In this document: positions 1-8,400 of the stretch, one piece after another
Layout: each line of letters starts with the position of its first letter
How positions within the stretch are numbered: the first letter of the stretch is position 1
From: Verrucomicrobiota bacterium
Lineage (GTDB): Bacteria > Verrucomicrobiota > Verrucomicrobiia > Limisphaerales > J093
Reading direction: 5' to 3'
NCBI GenBank assembly: GCA_027493615.1
Contig: JAOSKK010000035.1
Coordinates: forward strand, 186,001-250,000
DNA: 64,000 nucleotides
Notes under the pieces: model-generated
The model's input: the letters and a program-made list of their open reading frames with translations, nothing else
Told to the model about the DNA's origin: nothing
Databases searched by the model: none
Program-made: the position numbers and the translations under genes

Positions 1-775
1 AGGTACCACAGAAACAGCGTGTTGTACTTCAGGTACCGGCCAAACAACCGGCGGGGTTCAGACGCCAGGCGGAACAGCCAGGTCAAACCGCGCCGCTGCA
101 TCCAGGCCGGGGCATCGGGCTTCGTGCCCGCGTTCACATCGAAAGCAAACCCGACCGCGAAGAGCACACCCCGCCGGATGGACGCCTTGTGCCGGTGAAT
201 CCAGTCCTGCTGCTTCGGCGTACCCAAGCCCACCCAGATGAAGTCCGGGGACAACCGGTTGATCTCCGCCACAATCGCGGCCTCCTCCTCGGGAGCAAAA
301 TACCCCGACCGTAGCCCCCGGATGTCCAGGTCCGCCTGCTGCGCCCGAAACACCGCCGCCAATCGCTGCACACACGCCGTGCTCCCGCCCAGGAAGTAGT
401 GCGAGAAGGGCCGCGGCGAACCCAGCACACAGTGCCGCATGAACGTCGGCCCATACACCCGGTCCCGCAGCCCGGCCCCTCGCCGGTTCAGACACCAGAT
501 CAGCGGCATGCCGTCAGGCACGAAGTAGTCGAAGCGCGACGTGAGTTCGCGAAAGGCCGGTTCGTGCCGCCGCAGCGTCACGATCTGCGTGTTCGTGAAA
601 TCCGCGGCCCACGTGCCCTCCTGCTGGACCAGATGCTGGCAGTGGGCGGTGAACTGCGCGTAACTGGTCACCCGCAACGGCGTGCCCAGGACCTCCAGGG
701 CGCGTGGTGCCTCCGCACCCCCGTCGCGCGGTGTGCAGGCTCCATCGGCGTTGGCGAGTGCCGATCCATGGCCAT
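1..775 (-). CDS. WecG/TagA/CpsF-family glycosyltransferase (C-terminus beyond window)
   Basis: Reverse-strand reading gives a clear WecG/TagA/CpsF protein, the family that adds N-acetylmannosaminuronate or a related sugar to undecaprenyl-linked intermediates at the inner face of the cytoplasmic membrane. Visible hallmarks are an early TNTQIV stretch, the PDGMPLIW segment, FLGG and the IWVGLGTPKQQDWI motif, followed by the FAVGFAFDVNAG block. The protein runs off the window at base 1. The family frame has no ATG near its beginning. An ATG at 775 in the neighbouring frame would join it if one base is wrong in the C5 run at 718-722, so I chose that start. It lies 30 bases downstream of the epimerase stop, so the two are probably co-transcribed for exopolysaccharide or surface glycan synthesis. 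Confidence 0.8.
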
Positions 776-802
776 GGCCTGGTCGCAGGCTTCCTTCAAC
801 GC

Positions 803-1840
803 TCAGTTCACCTCGCGGCACAGCCGCTCCAGGATCGCGTCCAGGGATACCCGCGGCCGCCAGCCGGGGAAATGTGACTTCAGTTTTGTCAGGTCGCTGA
901 TGTAACAGATGTGATCCCCCACCCGGGCCTGGTCCACGTACCTCCACGCCAGCCGCCGCCCCAGGATCGCGTCAATCCGCTCGATGCACTCAGGGATCGA
1001 CGCGCTGTTCTCCCGGCCGCCGCCCAGGTTGTACACCTCGCCCGGCCGTGGGGCCTCCGCGAAAGCGTCGAACGCCGCAATCACGTCGGTGCTATGGATC
1101 TGGTCGCGCACCTGTTTGCCTTTGTAACCGAAAATCGTGTACGTGCCCCCCTGCTTGGCCACTTTGACCAGGTAGGACAGGAACCCGTGCAGTTGCACGC
1201 CGGAATGGTGCTCGCCCGTGAGGCATCCGCCCCGGAAAATCCCCACCTTGAGTCCGAAATAGCGGCCGTATTCCTGGGCCAGGACATCCGCGGCCGTCTT
1301 GCTCGCCCCGAACAGACTGTGCAAGGTCCGGTCGATCCGACAGTCCTCGCGCACCCCGTTGAAGTCCTCCGGACGCCGGTAATCCCAGCGGGTCGGACGT
1401 TCTTCGAGCGGGATCTCGTTCGGCGCATCCCCGTACACCTTGTTCGTGGACATGAAGAGGAACACGGCGTCCGGACAGTGCAGCCGGGTGGCCTCGAGCA
1501 GGTTCAGGGTGCCCACGGCGTTGACCTCGAAATCCACCAGCGGGATCTCCTTCGCCTTGTCGTGCGAAGGCTGGGCCGCACAGTGGATGATGCGGTCGAA
1601 CCGCTCGGCGCGGAGCAACTCGAAGAGGCGCGGCCGATCCCGGATGTCGAGGTCCAGGTGCGTGAACCGGCGGGTCGTCTGCCGCAGCCGTTCGAGGTTC
1701 CAGGTCGTGTCACCGGCGGGTCCGAAAAACTCGCGACGCAGGTTGTTGTCCACGCCCCAGACCGCGTGGCCTTGCTGGTCGTAGTGCCGCACCGCTTCCG
1801 AGCCAATCAAACCGCTGGATCCCGTCACCAGTACCTTCAT
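803..1840 (-). CDS. NAD-dependent sugar-nucleotide epimerase/dehydratase (SDR family)
   Basis: A 345-aa extended short-chain dehydrogenase acting on a nucleotide sugar in the cytoplasm. The N-terminal Rossmann motif TGSSGLIG binds NAD, and D31-N32 in GVDNN would hold the adenine ribose. Further motifs are HCAAQPSHD, the FMSTNKVYG strand and FGASKTAAD, where the usual YxxxK tyrosine is replaced by Phe. Then come RGGCLTGEHHSG and GKQVRDQIHS, which resemble CDP-paratose/tyvelose 2-epimerase-like enzymes. The Phe replacing Tyr occurs in that branch, so I do not regard it as a loss. The gene is followed at once by the WecG-like transferase, which fits a surface-glycan operon. The exact substrate cannot be read from the sequence. 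Confidence 0.9.
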   Translation of the reverse strand: MKVLVTGSSGLIGSEAVRHYDQQGHAVWGVDNNLRREFFGPAGDTTWNLERLRQTTRRFTHLDLDIRDRPRLFELLRAERFDRIIHCAAQPSHDKAKEIPLVDFEVNAVGTLNLLEATRLHCPDAVFLFMSTNKVYGDAPNEIPLEERPTRWDYRRPEDFNGVREDCRIDRTLHSLFGASKTAADVLAQEYGRYFGLKVGIFRGGCLTGEHHSGVQLHGFLSYLVKVAKQGGTYTIFGYKGKQVRDQIHSTDVIAAFDAFAEAPRPGEVYNLGGGRENSASIPECIERIDAILGRRLAWRYVDQARVGDHICYISDLTKLKSHFPGWRPRVSLDAILERLCREVN

Positions 1841-2011
1841 GCGGCCGCGACATTACCAACCGCCCCCCGGCAAAGCAGCATCAAAGCGTGGCTCGTCGAG
1901 GGGGGATGAGGCGTTCCGCGCCCCGGCAAAGCAATCAAAGCAACACGGCGATTGCCAGCGTCCAAGCGGACGGTTAGACTGGTCAGCGACTGGTCAATTT
2001 GGTGAGCTGCT

Positions 2012-2272
2012 ATGGCAACAGTAACCGCATTCCAGGCCAAGACCCGGTTCGGTGAACTGCTCGACCGCGTGAGCCGGGGCGAGGAAATCGTCATTACCCG
2101 CCATGAGAAACCCGTGGCCCGAATCGTTCCCGAGGGCGGCGCGAACCTGGACCACATCGGCCAGGCGGTAGCCGACCTTCGCGCGGGCCGCTCATTGATG
2201 GCCAAACGCCGGGGCTTAAAGGCGCTGACGGACCGGGAAATCAAGGAGGCCATCGAGGAAGGACGCCCGTGA
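2012..2272 (+). CDS. Phd/YefM (VapB-type) antitoxin
   Basis: An 86-aa antitoxin of the Phd/YefM fold. The N-terminal half has the DNA-binding and dimer core (TAFQAKTRFGELLDRVSRGE, then ITRHEKPVARIVP). The C-terminal tail is charged and rich in Arg/Lys/Glu, which is the part that wraps the toxin. It should neutralise the PIN-domain toxin encoded directly downstream and autorepress the pair. Its stop codon overlaps the GTG start of that toxin (GTGA at 2269-2272), the classic coupling for type II modules. Start chosen at ATG 2012, which gives the standard family N-terminus. Confidence 0.9.
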   Translation: MATVTAFQAKTRFGELLDRVSRGEEIVITRHEKPVARIVPEGGANLDHIGQAVADLRAGRSLMAKRRGLKALTDREIKEAIEEGRP

Positions 2273-2688
2273 GCGAGGGGTTTGTTGCGGACGCCTCGGT
2301 GGGCGTCGCTTGGGCGGCCTACTCGCAGGCCAGCGAAGCCACGGACCAGTTGTTGGAAAAGGTGGCCGCCGGCACGCCGCTGGTGGTGCCCACCCTCTGG
2401 CCCTTTGAAGTCGCCAACTCCCTCCTCGTCTTGCTCCGCCGCAAGAGGATTCTTGCCGAGGAACGCGACCGCGCGCTCGACGCCTTGGGCCGACTGCCTT
2501 TGGTGGTGGACGACGAGGGCTGCCGCCTGGCATTTGCCAAGATGTCCGAACTCGCGGTCGAACACGGCTTGTCGGTCTACGACGCCGCGTATCTGGAACT
2601 GGCCCTCCGCCGCAAACTACCGCTGGCGTCCCGCGATGACGCGCTCTGCAAAGCAGCGAAGGACCGCCGCGTCAAGCTGTTGCTCTGA
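2269..2688 (+). CDS. vapC: VapC-family PIN-domain toxin ribonuclease
   Basis: A 139-aa PIN-domain nuclease, normal length for VapC, which cleaves RNA using Mg/Mn held by acidic residues. The first Asp is in FVADASVGVAW, a conserved Glu in WPFEVANSLL, and the last acidic pair in SVYDAAYLELAL and LASRDDALC, so all four metal-binding acids are present. It is translationally coupled to the antitoxin by a GTGA overlap and has a purine-rich GGAAGGA just upstream. This is the one apparently intact pair in the 2-5 kb cluster. Confidence 0.92.
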   Translation: MSEGFVADASVGVAWAAYSQASEATDQLLEKVAAGTPLVVPTLWPFEVANSLLVLLRRKRILAEERDRALDALGRLPLVVDDEGCRLAFAKMSELAVEHGLSVYDAAYLELALRRKLPLASRDDALCKAAKDRRVKLLL

Positions 2689-3008
2689 ACACCCCGAGCA
2701 CGGTTCGGAGCAGCCGCAGCCTCGGAACAGCCTTCCGCGCCGACTTGCATCCTGCCCGGGAAAGTGTGCCGACTACCTGCGGCGGCTACGACGATCTCAG
2801 TCCGTTGCTCCATCCGGTCCACGAAGAGACCGGTGGCGGGCAGGAACGCAGTGGTAGACGCTTCCGCGTCCGACTAGCTTCGCCGGCCAGGGCCGCCCGC
2901 TCGACACCAGAGATTCTGGTGCTGCTGCGGGGTGATGGCTGCCCCAGACTGCTACTCTGACAAGCGCAGCATCTTGATAGCAGTGCATTCTGGCATCATG
3001 ATGTCTCG
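2689..3008. other. Intergenic stretch with no recognised gene
   Basis: About 320 bases between the intact VapBC pair and the next antitoxin. Both strands contain only short open frames without a family signature. I see no tRNA, hairpin terminator or repeat here. The last 60 bases, which are more AT-rich than their surroundings, probably hold the promoter of the antitoxin that starts at 3009. Confidence 0.5.
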
Positions 3009-3280
3009 ATGCGGACAACAGTAACTTTGGACAAAGACGTCGAGCGGATGCTGCGCGACGCCATGCACCGCTCCCGCACCAGCTTCAAGCAGGCACTCAA
3101 CACGGCGATCCGCGCGGGGTTGAGCCAGAAAACGGCCCCCGCCGCCAGCCGTCCTTTCGTGATCCAGGCCAGACCGCTCGGTCTCCGGGCAGGATTCGAC
3201 CCAGCCGGCTTCAACAAATTGGCCGACGACCTGGAACTGGATGCCATGCTGGAAAAGGGCCGCAGCGGGGGGCCAAGTGA
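3009..3280 (+). CDS. Ribbon-helix-helix antitoxin (VapB-like), frame disturbed at its end
   Basis: The N-terminus MRTTVTLDKDVERMLRDAM is a typical ribbon-helix-helix strand and helix that binds the operator, and the rest is the toxin-binding tail. As written, the frame runs on past the expected end into the toxin gene. One additional base in the G run at 3266-3272 would make it stop at TGA 3278-3280, exactly overlapping the GTG start of the PIN gene at 3277. I therefore read the true product as about 90 aa. Its toxin partner next door is inactivated by a stop codon, so this antitoxin may now be an orphan. Confidence 0.75.
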
Positions 3281-3744
3281 TCATCCCCGACATCAATCTG
3301 CTGCTCCACGCTTACGACTCCAGTTCCCCCTTTCACGCCAAGGCGGTGGCGTGGTGGCAGTCCTGACTCTCCGCGACGGAACCGGTCGGGTTGCTTCATG
3401 TCGTCGTGTTCGGATTTGTCCGCATCGCCACCAATGCCCGTGTGTTCCAGAATCCCATGACGCCAGCGGAAGCGGCGGGACATGTGCGCTCGTGGCTCGA
3501 CCAACCGCCGGTGCAGGTGCTCGACCCTGGCCCCGACCACATTCGCGACACTCTCGCACTCCTGGAAAACCTCGGCACGGCGGGGAGCCTGGTGAGCGAT
3601 GCCCAGATGGTCGCCCTGACACTGGACCACGATGCCGTGCTGCACACGGCGGACACGGACTTCGTGCGGTTTCAAGGATTGCGCTGGCTCAATCCCATCA
3701 CGGGCACCGGCAGTGCGAACTTGCGCCGCACCAAGTCCTCGTAG
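3277..3744 (+). pseudogene. vapC-like PIN toxin interrupted by an internal TGA
   Basis: The frame opens with GTG 3277 and gives a standard PIN start (IIPDINLLLHAYDSSS, with the first catalytic Asp). It meets TGA at 3364-3366 after AVAWWQS. The same frame then continues without break for another 126 codons with all the remaining family features: TEPVGLLHVV, VRIATNARVFQNPMT, LVSDAQMVALTLDHDA and HTADTDFVRF, ending with GLRWLNPI. The lesion is therefore a single nonsense codon in a full-length toxin of about 155 codons, not a frameshift. Either the toxin is dead, or the stop is a sequencing error or is read through. A TTG at 3391 could restart only a truncated protein lacking the first Asp. Confidence 0.8.
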
Positions 3745-4047
3745 GCTCTCGGCAAGGTGGTCAAGGGCTGCCGCGTCAAACTCCGGCTGGGAAAGACCAG
3801 GGAACCGGGCGCGCTGGAAATCAACACCGGCAGCGGCGGGACCGGTTGCGACGGCGCGGGCAGCCGGGCCTTGCGCGATTCGCTCAAGCAGGCCCAACAC
3901 AAAAGGTGCGCGGGGGCGTGGGGCACGCCGGGCAAGGCGGACGATCTCGGCGGCGCCGGTCTGCCTGCCGAAGACCGCCAGGAACTCGCGGCCACCCTGC
4001 GCAAGGGGCGCAAAGCGCTCAAGTCCCTCAAGAATCCGTGGGGCTGA
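3745..4047. other. Open but unrecognised stretch between toxin relics
   Basis: A plus-strand frame is open from GTG 3757 to 4047 (96 aa, basic, Gly/Ala/Arg-rich), and a longer minus-strand frame lies over it. Neither shows a family motif, and the composition looks like translated GC-rich non-coding DNA. Given the toxin relics on both sides, it may be decayed toxin-antitoxin sequence, but I cannot demonstrate that. Confidence 0.3.
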
Positions 4048-4260
4048 TCCTCGACAGTTCTCACCGCCTCGGGCCAGATGATCGGCCCCCACGACTTGAT
4101 CGTCGCCGCGACCGCCCTACAACGCCGGAGGGCCGTGGCCACGTTCAACGCCCGCGAATTCCGCCACGTCCGCGGCTTGAAGGTCGTTGAACCCCGAGTG
4201 AAGTCGGCCCAGCTTTCCTGTCTTGATAAAGTTCTGCCAGCCCTTACCTTGCTCTCGTGA
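4048..4260 (+). pseudogene. C-terminal fragment of a vapC-like PIN gene
   Basis: Only the last third of a PIN toxin is left. The segment LTASGQMIGPHDLIVAATAL carries the third acidic residue (Asp of PHD) and the helix after it, and ATFNAREFRHVRGLKVVEP is the typical ending. There is an in-frame stop just before it (4045-4047) and no N-terminal DxN strand or antitoxin upstream. The fragment cannot encode an active nuclease because two of the metal-binding acids are gone. It is a third toxin relic within 1.3 kb. Confidence 0.75.
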
Positions 4261-4492
4261 ACGCAGTTCTGACGCAAGACGGCCAAATCGGGAAATTCCT
4301 CGCGAGCTTCGAGAACAGCTTGGTCTCCAACCCGGCAACGTCCTCGAATTGCAGAACCAGGCGGGCACACTGGTGGCTTGGAAAAAGGTTGAGCCAGACG
4401 TTTTCGAGAAATGGCGCGGGCGCGGCACCCTGCCCGCCGGAAGCAACACCGATGACTACCTGCGGCTGATTCGCGATGGTGACAGCGGTTGA
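4257..4492 (+). CDS. AbrB/MazE-type (SpoVT-AbrB) antitoxin with a frameshift
   Basis: Two frames together give a classical AbrB-type antitoxin. GTG 4257 opens with NAVLTQDGQI. After one frame change near 4290 the protein continues EIPRELREQLGLQPGNVLEL, the swapped-hairpin DNA-binding domain. It then has NQAGTLVAWKK and a C-terminal tail NTDDYLRLIRDGDSG, which would bind the toxin. The frame change sits in ATCGGGAAATT, where one missing G explains it. This run is shorter than those at most other frame changes here, so a genuine mutation is equally possible. The gene overlaps the start of the next toxin gene by 17 bases. Confidence 0.7.
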
Positions 4493-4961
4493 CACATCGG
4501 TCCTGCTCGACGTGCCGCAATTCCTCTCCGACTGGAACCTCACCTTCGAGCCCTCGTCCCAGCCCAGCGCGCTCCTGGCCGGAGAGATGTTTCGCACTTA
4601 CCTGCAACGGGGCGGCAAACGTGGTCGGGTGGTGTCGGACTGTCTCATTGCCGCCCACGCCCAACACCACGCGCAACGTCTCCTGGCCCGGGACCGCGGA
4701 TACTACCGCGATTATTTCACGCAGCTTCAGCTTGGGACCCGACGCCGGGTTCGTGACGATTCAGCTCCGTATTCCGGCTGGGTGATGCTCCGCCTCTCGC
4801 CCGTGGGAACATGGCCGAGGCGAAACCCGTCAGAATGCACTGATGACAACAATCTTTCACCCGCGCCATGGAGAGCCTCGTTCGTATCATCTCTGGCCGC
4901 CGTCCATTTCCCCATCGGGGCCACGAAGGTTCCGGCGGCCGTCGACCGGCCGATCACGTAG
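4476..4961 (+). pseudogene. vapC-like PIN toxin with internal deletion
   Basis: The start MVTAVDTSVLLDV is the normal first strand of a PIN domain with its catalytic Asp. It is joined directly to a sequence that in the family lies some 45-50 residues further on (FLSDWNLTFEPSS). The 3' part is well kept: RGGKRGRVVSDCLIAAHA contains the third acid and LARDRGYYRDYF the fourth. The middle helix pair, which holds the conserved Glu, is missing, so activity is unlikely. After about 4735 the frame leaves the family and runs on as junk to 4961. It is the partner of the AbrB-type antitoxin immediately upstream. Confidence 0.72.
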
Positions 4962-5471
4962 GCCCGGTGCGCTCTCAAATCAAGGGAGCTCGAGGAGACA
5001 CAGGCGCGGATCATGTCACACTTGGGTCGGTTGGGAGGCGGGCGCCATCCCGCCCTGGCGCGATTCGCTTAAGAACCACTGACGCCGGGTGCGCGGAGGC
5101 GTGGGGCACGTAGGCCAGAACCATCTGCTGGACAACCAGCCTCTGGCCCAAGCGTGTGGTGAGATGATGGCCGCCGAATGAAGCCAGTTCCGGGCCGCTC
5201 GGAATCTGCCAGGCGACGGCGGGCGGGGGTAAAGGAAGTCCACCGGCGGGATTCGGGATCGAGCCGAACAGGAGCAAGCCAAGATCGGGGAGGCCGAGGG
5301 GCGGCTGCGCCGGGCACGTAACGGCCCCGGACCACGCGGCCAGCAGTCCATACCAAGTGGCTGTTGTTGGCAGAGCGAACGCGATTGCCGGTGGCCGTGC
5401 CGGACACATGCAAGCAGGCTGGATGTTGGAGACGCGAAACAGGCAATAGCAGTGTTCTTCCCACAAGCAAT
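4962..5471. other. Intergenic stretch, no convincing gene
   Basis: About 500 bases between the last toxin relic and the 3' end of the giant RHS-family gene. A minus-strand frame (5011-5466) is rich in Pro, Leu and Ala and vaguely resembles the beta-sandwich tail of secreted proteins. It has no start context, signal peptide or motif that I can defend, so I leave it uncalled. No repeat or clear terminator was seen. Confidence 0.4.
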
Positions 5472-8400
5472 TCAGCGGCGTCCTTTGAAGTCCTCGGGTC
5501 TTGCCTCAATGACGATGTCGATGACTTCAGGCACCGATCCGGCGGATGTCTGGTTTCCCTTTGCGTCCCCTGATTCCCCGGACACACCGTTGGTCGCCAG
5601 TGATCGTAAAGCATCCAACCCAAGCGAAGTCGCCTCTCCGATCTCCTCACCCGCCCTCTCTACGGTGCTCCGAAAAGCCCGCGTCATGAACTTGTAGTGC
5701 TTGACGGCTGCCTTGCTATCCAGCGCCAGGCCCTTATCAAGGACATTCAAGTGCGCGTTCCTGAGAATCTTCCGATTCAAGAAGCCCTTGAGTGCATCCG
5801 AAGCGGCCTCGCCGAGGATACTGGTGGATGCGCCTTGAATCGCATTGGCTATCATTTCAGACCGATTCAGTGGTTTGCCGGCTCCGTCCTTATCAAGCAT
5901 TTGTTGGCCTGCACTTTCGGCAGCTCCTCCAATCGCCTCTAGACCGGCCCTCACACCCAATCTCACTAGAGTGCCACCAACCTTGATTGCACTGGCTCCA
6001 GATGTAGCGGCCCCGACTGCCGCACCAGTCCCGGCCGATACCCCGACTTTCGTCCAATTGACCTGGAACGGACCACCCTTCCCGGCGTGTTGAATGTACT
6101 GGTCTAGAATTTCAGATCCAGCGTTCAGGAGTGCACCGGAGACCGCACCGATAATGAAGTTGGCGACCTCACCGCTGGGGTCGGCGAAATTGACCGGGTT
6201 GTTGTGGCAGTAAGCATATAGGTTCCAGCGTTGAGGGTTCAAGAACCACCCAGGGCGCAAGGAAGATGCCAACGGGTCAACGCGCAGGAATCTTCCCAGT
6301 GGAGCGGTCAGGAAACGCGCCTCGACGTAGTTCAATTTGCTTTCGAAGTCCCGCTCTTTTTGCCCAAAGCCATAAGGTTCATTCTCGACTCGCGAAGCAG
6401 ACTCGTTCCGCGGCGAACCAAACGGGTAGAGCGCAGACTCGTAAACGCGGTATCCCACCGAGTCGCTGAGGCAACTCGATGACCCAAGATGGTCCTGGTG
6501 ATAGTAGCGGATGCGCAGGGCGGAGTCGGGCACTTCGAGTTGGGCGGGGGCGTCGGCGCGGACGAACACGGCTTGACCCGGCGCGATGAAGGAGGGCAGG
6601 TCGGATTGTAGTTCCAGTGGTGGCGGTAGCCGGGAGAGCCAGCGGGTGGAGAAGGAGTCGTAGAACCATACGGCAGGAGATAGGAGATCGGAGATGGCAG
6701 ATCGGAGATCCCAGGCTTCGAGACCGGCGCTGGGCAGGAAGTCGCCGGTGGGGCCCACGGTGCGGCTCGTCGGGTCGGAGTACGTGCCGGTGATGGCCAG
6801 GGTGGCGTTGGTGATGGCTTGGAGCCAGAGGACGGCGCCGGCGGGGAGGGTGGCGGTCGGCATGACTTCATCCCAGCCGAGGGTCGCGGGATTCCAGTGG
6901 AAAGCGGCGGAGAGCACCTCACCCCGGCCCTCTCCCCAGAGCGGAGAGGGAGATGAAACGGCCAGAGAGCAGAGGTTCCAGCCGAGATAGACGCGCAGGC
7001 GCTGGACCCGGACGTTGGTGTTGAGGGAGCCGGTCACGCGGGCGACGCGGGTGTTGCCGTTCCAAACGTATTTGGTGGGCGCGTCGTGTTCGCGGACTTC
7101 GAAGTATTTGTTGATGTAAAGGGTCGTGATGCGGGAATCGTCATTCGTGGCGTCGGCGCTCCCGGGCTTGTAGGCGACGTCTTTGATGATGCGGCGGTCG
7201 GTGTAGTCGTAGTTGTAGATGGCGCGCATTTCCCCGTTCTCCACGGCCACGAGGCGGTCTTTGAAGTCCCAGGTGCAGGCCAGGCCGTCAATGTTCGTCA
7301 TGTTGCCGTTGGCGTCGTAGGGATACTGGCGAGTGGCGAGTGACGGGTGGCGAATGGCAGTCAGCGCGTGCGGGCCGGGCGGGTCGTTCGCGGCGCGACC
7401 GGTGCGGTTCCACCGACCGAGTGTGCCGCCGGAATCCATCTCACCGAGGTCGGCGACAGGCAGGCCTTTCTCGACGTGGTTGGTGAGGGTGCTGGTCTGG
7501 GCAAGCATGTTGCCGATGCGGTCGTAGCGGTAGTTGATCTCACCGTCGTTCCGCGAGGCGCCGCCGGGCAGGCCGAAGGAGTATTGGGCGCGGGTGAGGC
7601 GGTAGAGGTCGTCGTACTGGAAGAGCTGGGTGTTGCGGCGCGGGTCGCCTTCCGGGACGGCCGAGCCAGGGCGGAGGTCGGCGATGGTCTTGATGTTGGA
7701 GACGCCGTCGAAGTCGTAGGCGAAGTGAATCAAGTCCGCCCCCTCACCCTGGCCCTCTCCCCCAGTGGGGGCGAGGGTATGCAAATCGCGGAGGCGGAGG
7801 CGGGAATCGTAGTCGTAGGTGGTGCGGACGCCGTTGCCGTAGTCAATCTGGCCGTTCTGCCCGGATGGCCGATAGACGATGTTCGAGATGACGGAGCCGC
7901 TCGGTCCGCCCGGGATGCGCTGGAGGAGGCTGCGGTCGTTGTATTCGTAGCGGAGCTGGTCGGCGTCAGGATACTCCAGCCGGACGAGGCGGTCGAGGGA
8001 GTCGTAGGCGAAGGCGGTGCGGTACGAAACCAGCGTAGGAGCCGACGTAAGGAGGCTCTGCCCTAGCGGATCGGGAATGCGCTTTATCACCGCCTCAACC
8101 CGGCCCCGCTCGTCGTAGGAGGTATGCTCTTCGCCGGAGAGGTCTTCCACCCAGGCGAGGGCCCCCTTGACGTTGCGGGCGGTGGCGAGGGTGTTGTCGC
8201 CTTGGGGAGGTTTGGGAAAGGCGTGTCGTAGTGGTAAATGACGGAGTGGGTTTGAGCCTCGTCACCTCGGCTCCTACGGGGGCGCCAGGGAGGGAGGCTG
8301 GCCGTCGTGGTAGGTCTCGGTGAGGATGCGATTGGCGCCGTCGTAGGTGTAGGTGATGCGCTGGGCCTTGGCGTCGGTGGTTTCGATGAGATTCGACGCG

